From: Oncomelania hupensis
Lineage: Eukaryota; Mollusca; Gastropoda; Littorinimorpha; Pomatiopsidae
Direction: 5' to 3'
DNA length: 64,000 bases
Assembly: GCA_036898135.1 (NCBI GenBank)
Contig: CM072522.1
Location: 11,329,530-11,393,529, forward strand
How positions within the stretch are numbered: the stretch's first letter is position 1; the number at the start of each line of letters is the position of its first letter. Made by a program: the position numbers and the translations under genes. The notes under the pieces were generated by a model. The model searched no databases, was not told the origin of the DNA, and saw only the letters and a list, made by a program, of their open reading frames with translations. Of this stretch, positions 50,320 to 63,300 are shown one piece after another.

Positions 50320-51955
50320 ATTGTTGTTGTAAAGGAACCAAAACTGCTCTGGAACAAGAAGTCGGAGCTTTGGCAGAAGGCTTCAAGAGACTGGAAGGTA
50401 AATGACAAAGATGACATTTTGATTTAAAGGCATAGCAATGTGAGTATGTACTCGCCTCAAAATAAACATTTCCACATTTGGGCAAATCTGCGCGAGATGA
50501 ATCCTAAATAGTCCAAATATGATGGTAAACAATATTTCCGTCCGTCTGTAGGTCCGTCCCGTTCGTCCCTCTGTGCAAAACTGTAAAGTGGATAAACTCG
50601 GAAGCTATTTCATTTGTCGCGGTCACATTTGGTAGGAGCGTAGGGAAACGACCTACGGTAGGATGGTGTGGTATTCAGGAGAGCTCCAAAATTGTCAGCG
50701 ATTGAATAGCCTCGCTACAAGGTCAAGGTCACAGGGTCAAGAACTGTTAGTCAAAACGAAATAAATAGTTCCTCGTCAGCGTGTGATAAAATGGGTGTAG
50801 GAAATTATTGCGCAGTTTCCAGTTTGAAACGGTGACAAAACTAAATATTGGTTTTATTCGACATAGTACTCGTCTCTTCACGATCTCCCATTTTAGCTGG
50901 TCTGACCATGATGATGATGAGGAGGAGAAGGAGGATGACAATGACGACGATGATAATAATGACGATGACGAGTAGGACAAGGCGGATGACGACGACGTTA
51001 ATTATAAAGATGATGATGATGATGATGCCATTGACGATGATGATTACGACGACGATACTTTTTTTTGTAAAGGAAGCCAAACGGCCCTGGATGAAGATTT
51101 GCGAGATTTGGCCAAAGGATTGAAAAGACTGGAAGGTAAATTGTGTTTGTGGTAGGTTACCTGTGAAAGATCTAATAGTGCCTGTGGTGATAATGATGAA
51201 GGCGTCACGACATTACATTACATTACATGGTTAATGCTTTAGGGCCACCGGACTCTTCCGAGCCAAATCAGGACCAGAGAAATGAAAGAGGACTCACCCC
51301 TGATCCGCATAAAAGATCTGCCGAAATAACCCTAGTGGTAACACTGAAGGCAATCTACCAGCCGGTCACTTTACAATAAAGACATCCCACGCAGGGGACG
51401 CTGAGGCTATACTCCAATCTATCGAACCCCCGTTTACAAAAACAAAATAGAATACAAACATCATTATACAATATCAACCAAACACATACATATAAAATGC
51501 CTACATTGCTAAATAATAACATCATAGGAGGCCCCAGTGACCACCTGGCAGAAAGCGTCCAATATTTCCAAGCTGATCCAACAGACCTCACACACAAATG
51601 AGGAGTATTGTCCCGGAAGAGTTTTCCAGGAAAAAGGTAGGTAACTGGTCTAGCGAAGAAGAAGATAGTATAGTAGATTGATAGAACAGAGCAGGAATGA
51701 GAAAGAACAAAGGAGAAAGACAGCGACAGTGGGAATTTAAAGCACTAAATTTCCAGAAAGTTGGGATACTATTTATACTGAAACCCCCGGCACGCCCACG
51801 GGAAGTGGGGGGGGGGGGGGGGAAGGGGGGGGTGGGCGTCACGACACGGTGATGATGATTATAATAATGATTGTTATGATTATCACCTTCATTATTGACT
51901 GACATGCATAGCAATGTGAGTCTATGTCTTCAGCAACCCCACCCCTTCCCACCCA

Positions 51956-51988
<33 letters not shown>

Positions 51989-53513
51989 ACAACAGATTTT
52001 CACAAATCTGCTCGAGATGAGTCATAACTAGTCCAAAAATGATATTAAAATATATATTAATCATTGCTCTTGTATAGCGCTTTGCGAGCTGCATAAGGCG
52101 CTGGTCGATCCAGAATCTAACTCGAGGCGCTCGAGGCACCCACGTGCTGCCTTAAGATGCATGGTCTAACACTCCAGACCACTGACCTCGATCCTGGGCA
52201 ACAGGGAATGGGAGAGGCGGGACCCATTTGCTTTGTGCATGCATTTTATGTGACTGGCACTCATCCGTCTAGGACGTCAGCATATATATATTACGTCCGT
52301 CCGTCCGTATGTCTGCCGTCCGCGGTCCGAAATCTGTCTGTAAAACTTCCAATTGGATTAGTTATTTCAGAACCTATTTCAACTATCACCACCAAACTTT
52401 GTAAGATGGTGTATATCCATGAGACCTCATAAATGATCAATGAATGAATGACTTCACTTCAAGGTCAAGGTCACATTGTCAACAAAATAATGTTAATAAA
52501 AAATGACAATTTTTTTTTACAAAGTTTCACTTTTTTTAAAAGTTATTAATATTGAATGTATGATTCTTTGATGCATGATAGATATCAATGAGACACACAC
52601 TTTGCAAATTGGGTCAACCTCACTCTAAGGTCAAGGTCACTGGAGCTGTGCAAAGTCGGTTATTATGGGTACTTTGAAGTGACCTTGACCATAAACTATG
52701 AGAGATATAAAGTCCAGACTTGTTGTACTTAGAGATGATAGATTGAATTTTCATGTTTGTTCCGTTTGTGTTGTACTTAGAGATGATAGATTGAACTTTC
52801 ATGTTTGTTCGTTTTTGCGTTGATCTTGAAGGTCAAGGTCATTTTAGGCATTGCACAAACATACAAAAAATAGATCATCGTACAGTAGATTGATTCTATT
52901 TAACCCATAGTATGCAACAACATTGGGTTATTTGATCATACCTGAGCATACAAAGTCACGTAAGGTCCAAGGTCATCCCAAGGTCAGGGTTACTGAAGGT
53001 CCATGTCATCTCAAGGTCAGTGTTTTTTGGGCATAATACAACTTTTGCTGTAGTTCATTTGATAGTACATGAGTGTATTTGGAGCCGGAGCTCAAGGTCA
53101 TCTCAAGTTCAAGGGAATAGAAATATCAAATTCATATTACTTTGCATTGTAATGCCATCGTCCCTTTTTTTTTTTTTTTGGTTGGGGGGTGGAGGGGTAA
53201 CTCATTTTCATGTTAAGTATTGCAAGTTCCATAAGGAGCATGTGAGTCATATGGGCTTTGCGCTTCTAGTTATTATTATTACAGTGCTTCAGATTGTTTT
53301 CAGACATCATGGGCCCAATGACCCATGGCCATGCAAAATGATGGGTCAATTTTGAAAAAGATGGGTCACTGACAATCGAAGGTATTCGTATCGTATGTTC
53401 ACCTAGTCCTTGATTTTTATGACGCGCCAGGCTGGCGCATTCACGTTGACTGTTACGCGCCATTCTGATAAAATATGCGCCAATGGCGCGGGCGCTCCAA
53501 CAATCTGAAGCAC

Positions 53514-53571
<58 letters not shown>

Positions 53572-53617
53572 GGTATTATTATTATTATTGGTATTATTAT
53601 TATTATTATTATTATTA

Positions 53618-53700
<83 letters not shown>

Positions 53701-53897
53701 GTTGTTGTTGTAGGCGAGCGGAGTATTTGACTCCCAACTCTCAGCCACTACACCTAAGAATTCTGCGCAGCACACACCCACCTCCCCCCTTCTCCCTCTC
53801 TAGGCCAGACTAACAACAATAGACCAAAATCCCTCTTGCAGTCTCAAGGGAAACAATTTCTCCCAAGTGTGACCAGTCGCCTCCCACTTCGCCACAT

Positions 53898-53949
<52 letters not shown>

Positions 53950-53950
53950 G

Positions 53951-53982
<32 letters not shown>

Positions 53983-53989
53983 GCTACTG

Positions 53990-54036
<47 letters not shown>

Positions 54037-54037
54037 G

Positions 54038-54078
<41 letters not shown>

Positions 54079-54136
54079 GCTGCTGCTACTACTACTACTA
54101 CTACTACTACTACTGCTGCTGCTGCTACTACTACTG

Positions 54137-54183
<47 letters not shown>

Positions 54184-54184
54184 G

Positions 54185-54222
<38 letters not shown>

Positions 54223-54238
54223 GCTGCTGCTACTACTA

Positions 54239-54289
<51 letters not shown>

Positions 54290-54310
54290 CTGCTGCTGCT
54301 GCTGCTGCTG

Positions 54311-54341
<31 letters not shown>

Positions 54342-55948
54342 CAGGGCTAGAAATTAACTTTTTTCTTTGGGGGCCACCGGGCCCCTTGATTGAAAAATTT
54401 GAGGGCCCACAAGCAACTTTCGGGGCCCAACTTGAAAAATAATGCAAACAAAAAACAAAAGAATTATTGACAATATAATAAGTAGAAAGTACAATTTGTC
54501 TGATAATCTAAAATAAAAACAATTGAATTTCCAATTTTCCTGAGTGATGTCATTTTTATTTGCCTTTTCTTTCACTTTCAAACATTACCAACAAAAAAGG
54601 GGAAAAAAACACACACACACACACACACACACATTCAGTGACACACATATTCCAGTGATTAGTGAGCCTGAAATGGCCATTAAACAAAATAAAAAAAGTG
54701 AGTCTCTTGTGTAATACTTTTCAGTATTGTGACTGAGTATTGCACAATACACATCATTAAATTTTTAATATGAGTAATCTAACAAAAAATCTGACCTCAA
54801 TGCACAAAAGTTCCAAACAAAACCATGAAAGGAAACTAAACTTAACAGTACTCTTCCTCGTTCATTTCAAGGCCATGCCATGGAAATCTTTTTTCCACCC
54901 TTCATTGTAGTTCCTTGATCTTTTTTCCTCTTCATTCTTCTTTTTTCTCTCTTTTTCTTGTTCTTTCCTTTCGTAGATGTTTTCTTCGGGCGTCTTTCGC
55001 TTCCCAAAAATTTTGGAAAATACGCCATCGCCGATTGTTTTAGCAATTGTTTGGCGACGATATGTAGCCATACTTTCGTACTTTCTTACCTTTTCTTTTA
55101 TCTGCTGGTATGGAAGTTTGTGTGTAAAAAACAAAAGTATTCTGGATCGAGTAGTGAACGTCTGTGGGAGGGTTGTGGGAGTGAAACAAGAGAGTCTGCA
55201 GGTGTTGTATGAAAGACGTGTTGTGCGGAAAGCTATTTGCTTTGTGCTGGATAGCACTCATGTGCTTGCGCACCACTTCCAGCTCCTGCCTTCTGGAAGG
55301 CGCTACCAAACACCAAGGGTCAGAACTCTCAGAATGAAAAACAGTTTTATTCCAAAGGCTGTCTCATTACTTAATAAATGACATGTGTGTGTGTGTGTGT
55401 GTGTGTGTTTTGTTTGCCCAAAATAATCTCATTTCACATTTTTTTTTTTAAATGTTAGCATGCATAAGTGTAATTCTATTCATATGTGACTGTGCATTTT
55501 TATCCTCATTGTCATTATGATTGTTGTTATTATTATTGTGATGTTTATTCCTTGTTGATTGTAATTGTACACCACAATGTAATTTCTTGTAAAAGATAAT
55601 AAAGTTGTCTTATCTTATCTTATCTTATCTTAAAGATGGACATTTTGCGCTTATGTTGTGCCATAGCCTTTTGTTTATTATATTAAAAAGATATTGAAGT
55701 GTATATTAAATTTTTGAGTGCAAAATTAAAGGGTTTTTGCTTCTTTTCTCTGTTTTTTTTTTCTGTCCAAATTTAGGGCACCGGTGTGGGTTGCTTCCCT
55801 TGGCCCAAATACGAAAGTGCCGAGTAGAGCTAGCTGTAGCAGACGAATTATTTTGAGGGCCAAGCGGGCCCTTCGTTTTTCAACTTTCCGAGCCCGAAAT
55901 AAACTTTGCGGGTTTTTGGCCCCGGGCCCCCGCTAATTTCGAGCCCTG

Positions 55949-55984
<36 letters not shown>

Positions 55985-56208
55985 GCTGCTACTGCTTCTA
56001 GTTTTGTTGCTGTTATTTTCATTATTTGTGTGTGCAGGACGCGGGACTACCCCAGAACAAGAAGTGCAGACTTTGGCTGAACAACTGCAGAAGCTGGATG
56101 GTAAATGTCAACCATCATATTTTCATTGCTTATACTAATACAGGGTAGAGCGGCGGTGCTTAATAATGATCAGTCAAAGGATTTTCAATATCGAGGACGA
56201 CGACGACT

Positions 56209-56270
<62 letters not shown>

Positions 56271-56313
56271 ATGATTATACAAATGATTTTCAATATCGAG
56301 GACGACGACGACT

Positions 56314-56395
<82 letters not shown>

Positions 56396-56457
56396 CGATG
56401 ATGATATGATTATACAAATGATTTTCAATATCGAGGACGACGACGACTATGATGATA

Positions 56458-56494
<37 letters not shown>

Positions 56495-58888
56495 CGCAAC
56501 TTCTGCTGTGACGGTTGTTGCTGAATATGATGATGGTGATTTTGCAATGTTTGGCCAGGCTTGAAGGCCAGAACGGACTGCAAGTTCTTACTGTCCATCC
56601 TGCAGTATTGCGATTATGATCAGGAGAAAGCTGTGCGGCTGGTCAAGAACTATTACGAGGCTCAGCGCGACTTCAGCGACCTCTATCAAGGTGAACACCC
56701 ACATTTCACAAAACAATCATTACCTGTATCAAGGTGACCACCCACATTTTACAAAACAATCATAACCTGATATTATGTTGACAGTGATTAGTGAAGGAAA
56801 CACTAACGGAGTTCATTGGTCGTCTAATAAATGAAGTTAAAGGCACAATTTTCAGTAAATGATTTTTTTTAGTACGCTTTTCCAACTCAAGAGCTACTCA
56901 TGGTACTGGCCGATACAGGATCTAACTCAAGCCGCCCGGGCGCCACTTGCAACCTTTGGGCGCATAGTCTGACGCCCAGACAACTGAGCATGATCCTGGG
57001 CGGCTGGAGTTGAGGGAGAAGGGACATAGTGCGTGCTGGGTGTATTTTGTGTAACCGGCACTCACCCTCTTGGTCATGAGCGTCAGGATCTTTAAAGATA
57101 TGTAATAAATAATCCGTCATAAATTAAGTAAATAAATAGTCTGTTGCTTATTAAAAACAGAGTCAATAGTTCATACATCAATAAATCACTCCCACAATAG
57201 TTTACATGTACGTGACAAGTCTATTTTGGTTGTGGAACTTGTAGATATCAAACCGTCTGCTTTGGCTCACGTGTACCAAGAACCACTGTTTGAAGTTCTC
57301 TCTCCATACCAAGACAAACAGGGTCGTTACGTCACCTACTATTATCCAGGTAGGTCAAGGGCATCCTTGATATAATTTATTTCTAAATAAAACGATAGTT
57401 TGAGCCTCTGAACAAGGCTTCTTCAATTAACTGTGCATGTTGTTTGTTTCCTCGCGTCTTCCAAATACGTCACTAGGTAAAGGTTATTTGCCTCCTGTTA
57501 TCTGTTGTAGTCATTCTCTTGTTCCCTTTCCCAAATTTAGTGCTTTAAATTCCCACTGTCGCTGTCTTTCTCATTTGTTCTTTCCCATTCCTGCTCTGTT
57601 CTATCAATCTGCTATCTTCTTTTTCGCTAGACCAGTCACCTACCTTTTTTCTTGAAAACTCTTCCGGGACAAGACTATTTATTTGTGTGTGAGGTCTGTT
57701 GGATCAGCTTGGGAATATTGGACGCTTTCTGCCAGGTGGTCACTAGGGCTTCCTATGATGTTATTATTTAGCAATGTAGGCATTTTATATGTATGTGTTT
57801 TGTTGATAATTTATAATGATGTTTGTATTCTATTTTGTTTTTTTAAACGGGGGTTCGATAAATTAGAGTACAGCCTCAGCGTCCCCTGCGTGGGATGTCT
57901 TTATTGTAAAGTGACTAGCTGGTAGAGAGCATTCAGTTTTACCACTAGGGTTGTTTCAGCAGATCTTTTATGCGGATCGGGGGTTGTCCGGTCCTGATTT
58001 GGCTCGGAAGTGTCCGCTGGACCTAAAGCAATAATCATGTAATGTAATGTAAGGTTCGCTTTCCCAAAGACTTGTTCAAAGTGTGACCAATAGTTCCATA
58101 TTTTCAGTATCATTTAGTTTTGTTTCTAAATCCGAAACTAGACAGTTCCATGAAAATGAACCCATTTGAAAACGCTGCTTTTCAGCTACGCGTGTGAGTG
58201 TATGGACTGTGTGTGAGTGTATGGACTGTGTGTGAGTGTATGGACTGTGTGTGGGTGTATGGACTGTGTGTGTGTGGGGGTGTGTGTGTATGGACTGTGT
58301 GTGAGTGGATGGACTGTGTGTGAGTGGATGGACTGTGTGTGAGTGTATGGACTGTGTGTGTATGGACTGTGTGTGAGTGGATGGACTGTGTGTGAGTGTA
58401 TGGACTGTGTGTGTGTGGGTGTGTGTGTGTATGGACTGTGTGTGAGTGGATGGACTGTGTGTGAGTGTATGGACTGTGTGTGAGTGTATGGACTGTGTAT
58501 ATACGTTTGAATGGCTTGCCATTTTGTGTGCTTTGGTTTTTTTAAAACACGGGCAAAGAACAATACGGACAATAGCAGGACTTGAATATACGATATTTGA
58601 CTAGAAGCGGAATTGCAGCTTTATCCGCCCTACACTTTGACAACCTCATTGTAAAATGAACTATGTTTGTGTGTGTGTGTGTGTCTGTCTGTCTGTCTGT
58701 CTGTCTGTGTGTGTGTGTGTGTGTGTGTGCGCGTGGGTGCGTTCGTGCGTGTGTGTGTGTTCAGGCAAGGTAAACCTGACCAAGTACAGCCTGGAAGACA
58801 TGATGAAGACCTACATTGTCAACACCTATGCTACACTCTTTGTACGTCTCTCCGTCTGCCTGATCATAATTTATGATGACTGCGAGGT

Positions 58889-58985
<97 letters not shown>

Positions 58986-60323
58986 GATGATGATTCATGA
59001 ATAAAACGAAGACAGTTTCAAGTTAATGATGCTACAGGCTGACAACATGTGGACAATTTTGATGATGAGCGAAGAGGCTCAGCGAGTAGACAGCTGGCCT
59101 GAGTTGGGTCTCCACGTTGACGGGAATGTTTTCAACAGGAATCACCTTCCACTCAGTAATGACTCTTTATAGGCTGATTCGCGTCTCCTGTCGTCGCAGC
59201 AGCACGTTAAAGAAGCTGTCCAATAAACACACACTGGTCTAGATCAGTCGGCACTGCCAGTTGAGGACTTGGTTTACACCCAAAATGCTTAGCCTAGCCT
59301 GACCTTCAAACTCCCAATATCTTCTCCTACGTTGGGGCTACTAGATGCCAAATTTCGGCCAGCGCCTTGAGCAGCTCATCGAGATGTATTGTATTGTATT
59401 GTATTGTCATTTTAAAGTGTCATATAGCGCAGTTTTCTGGGTCCTAACAGCTAAATGAGGACGTGCAGGAGAGAGGTCGGACATTGGTGCTGGATTACGA
59501 AAACTTCGACATGGTCAAGTTTGCCTCCATTGCCCCTTGCCGCAACCAGTGGCACGTGCTGTCTCATGTAAGAATCACTCAATCAATACATTCATTCATA
59601 CATCAATCATCATTGTCGTCATCGGGAGCGTCATGATGGTCGTCTTCATCGTCGTCGTTGTCTTTCAGCCCTTGTCGTCGTCGTAACTGATGAACTATGC
59701 TAAGCGTTTGTTTGTAGTAAAATGCTGGTCTTGTGCAGAACGTACTGCCTAACCCCATTCAAACGGTGTTGCTGCTGCACCACAAGGATATTTACCGCAT
59801 GGGTGTGTCCGATCTGCTGGAAAAGACATTGTGCCCTTCCATCTATGCTAGCGGCAATGTGAGTCAGTCAATGGCACTTTTGATGCATGGGTCAGTCCTA
59901 AACAAGGCAAGGTTTAATCCATTAAAATCCCTCAGGGCATTTAGATACATTAAAAATAAAATCAGACATTTTTTTAATTCACACATCCACACACGCACAC
60001 ACACACGTACATGCGCACACGCTCACACACACACAACACACACACGTGTGTGTGTAGAAACGACGTTCTGATGACTGTTGTGAAAAAAACAGATTATTTT
60101 GACACACTTTCCATTTCTTTGACATTATTTTGACATTTTCCAATTTTTGAAGCTATCTCTAACCTTAACCCTAACCCTAACCCTTAACCTAACTCTAATC
60201 GTAAAACAGCTCTAACTCAACGGAGAACTATTTTGACGTCAAAATAGTACGGCCTTCCAAAAAAGTCAGAAGAAACCATGTGGAGTTTCATGTGTGTGTC
60301 AGAGTAACGTCGTTTCTACATGC

Positions 60324-60366
<43 letters not shown>

Positions 60367-63300
60367 CACACACACACACACACCCACTCATATAAACACA
60401 CGCACTCTGGTCCTGGACAACAACAGTTGCCCCAGTCCCAAACGCCTTGCAAGCGATGGTGTCGTGTCTGCTGTCTCACACTTCCTGTAGTCTCACACTA
60501 TGCATGGCAGAGCAGTCGTTGTCTATTGAGCAACTTCGTGTTCAGGGCTGTGACTGTTGCAGGGGTCCAACTTTTTCCGTTTTCAGACGGAAACCGTATT
60601 TTAAAGATCTATTAAAACGGAAATTCCGAAATTTTGAAAAAAAACAACCCCCCCCCCTTCCCCCCCCCCCCCCCAAAAAAAAAAAAAAAAAACACCCCGT
60701 AATATAGAAAAACTGAGAATAGTACAGAAAACACTCTTTTAAAAAATGGCAATCTTTCTTTGCTGACAGGAAACGGAAACAGCCCGTGCTGTGCAATTGT
60801 GCAAAACCCCGTAGATATTTTGCCGCACACTTTGATTCAATACGAAGTTACAAAGAAATTCATCTTAGAAAAAAATGCCTTAGATGAAGGAAGGAGACTT
60901 GGTCACAGAAGTAGATTCAAATGTAAAAAAAATAACAAACGTGACACTGTTCCTTTTGTTCAGATTGAAAGAGAGCCTTTTAAATCTATTCAAAAATGAA
61001 CTCTTCAAATGCTAAAAAGTTGTTGTTTTTCTGGGCCCCTCACAGGGAGGGGGGGGGGAAGTGGGGGGGAGTGGGGGGGGGGGCCCTGGACCCCGGCCTT
61101 TCCGTTTTTTTACTTTTGGCCAGTTGGATCCATGCTGTTGCCTCTACTTCACCAGTCTTCCCTGGCGTTTGTAAGGTTTCCTGTACACTGTACAGTACGA
61201 GCCCAATATAGTGGATCATTATAATCATTGCTCTTGTATAGCGCTTTGCGAGCTGCACAAGGCGCTGGTCGATCCAGAATCTAACTCGAGGCGCTCGAGG
61301 CACCCGCGTGCTGCCTTAAGATGCATGGTCTAACACTCCAGACCACTGACCTCGATCCTGGGCAACAGGGAATGGGAGAGGCGGGACCCATTTGCTTTGT
61401 GCATGCATTTTATGTGACTGGCACTCATCCGTCTAGGACGTCAGCACCAACGTCTTTAAAGTCGGTGCCATGAAATGTTTGCGTGCATCCACTCGACCTC
61501 GGTTTATACGCCCATCCCAAACAGTAGAGGGCGTTTGCCTGTGTCCGTTGTGTGGTTTGTATTTTTCGTGGTTTTTTTTTCGGCAGGGTCTTATTATTAT
61601 TATTATTTTTTTTATTATAATTTTTTTTTTTTTGGGGGGGGGGGGGTGGGGTGGGGGGACACTTTATTGTCCCTTTTATTGGGAAACTTTGGGCCGCCTC
61701 CCCTGGGGAGGGCGTTGTCGCCGCCTGTGGCGCGCCCAAACCCAACCTACCTAGTATATTACTTGTGTTTTTGACATTTTGCTAAGGGAGCAAACCGGAG
61801 TACCCGGAGAAAACCCCCCGAGACGTTGTCGGAGTCGAAAATAAATAATATTCGTATAAACACAACGCAGATGCTGGATCGATCCCACACCTGTCAGGCG
61901 CCTTTGGTTTGTAGCCTGTGGACAAGGCCAGTTAGTCCCGCATTAGACCACTCGGCCACAACGCTTTTGTTGTCTTTTTCGTGACTGGCACTCACCCGTC
62001 TAGGACGTGAGCGTCAGGATCTTTAAAGTTGGTGCCATTAGCCAGAATTGCACTCCACACCGCAGTTGTTTTGTGAAGGAACATTATATAGGCTATATAC
62101 AATGATGTTGGGACGTGTGAACATTAAATTACAAGTACCGTTGTAACGGACTACCACAACCATCACAAGGCAACTATTGTGTCGCATTCATCCCCTCCTC
62201 TCCTTCCCCCCCCCCCCCCCCCACCCCGCTCCCTATTAGGTTATAAGCACGATATGTAATGTTCCAACATCCCATCACAACTGGTAGTTTTGAATGCAAC
62301 TGGAGTAATGCTGGTGTAGTTAGGTGAAACTAACATCTACATCGACACCGGCTTCTTGTAGGTGCAATTCTTTGATGTGTGCGTGCAATTTACGTTTGCA
62401 GTTGGTAGAAATTGGGGATAATCTGAAGAGACTGCAGGACTACATAGCCCCAGAACTTCTGCCTCAGTGCTACAGCGGTCAGCTGAAAGTATCCATGGAA
62501 GACATGGGAAAGGTTAGTTCTCTGCTTATCCATCTAACTAGCCATCAATCTCATTCATCTAAATAGCCATGCAACTAGCCATCAATCTTATCCATCTAAA
62601 TAGCCATCTAACTAGCCATCAATCTTATCCATCTAAATAGCCATCTAACTAACCATCAAACTTATCCATCTAAATAGCCATCTAACTAGCCATCAATCTA
62701 TCTATCCATTCAATGTAAAAGCTGACCTTGTTTACAGTCGAGATTGGAATGTGTAGACCTACTTGTGCAAAGTTGCAAGTAAACTGATTGGGCATTTAGA
62801 AACAATAAATTATATTACAATATAAATAAATAACGTTGGGTATACGGTTATTGAATAGTCACAAACACACACAAAGTTATTTATTTATTATGCTAATCGT
62901 TCTTATTGAATCTGTAAAACATTACAAAATCATATATATACACATCTCATTTGATCTCATCAATCCCTCAACATGTCCGATCGTTGAAAAGCAATATGAG
63001 GGACTAAGCAGTAGGAACTGTCCTCCAGTCAACTCGTTATCAGCCTTTCGGTCCTGGCTTTGGTCTGTGGGTCTGGACATATCCATCCCTTCACGTTTTC
63101 TAACAGCCTTTCCAGGACAGGGAAAGATGAAGTACGCTGGTTAAACGATCCATCTGTGGTGCCCCTACGACCTCCGAGTTATGGGATAGGATAGGGGAAG
63201 GATAGGATTTCCACAAACCTGTCAGCACTCCCCTTCTACATTTTTCTCAAAGTTTCATCAGTGATCATCATCATCACCATCATCCACACCAGCAACGACA

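Noticed and set aside
53475..54447. Tyr-, Leu-, Ser-, Thr- and Ala-run frames
   Set aside because: They are microsatellite translations (ATT, CTA, CTG) in an intron.
58076..58572. Thr/His/Ser repeat protein on the minus strand
   Set aside because: Translation of an 18-bp TG-rich minisatellite.
62836..63144. 102-codon open frame upstream of the last exon
   Set aside because: No domain, no splice fit to exons 26 or 27, and its end overlaps LINE copy E.
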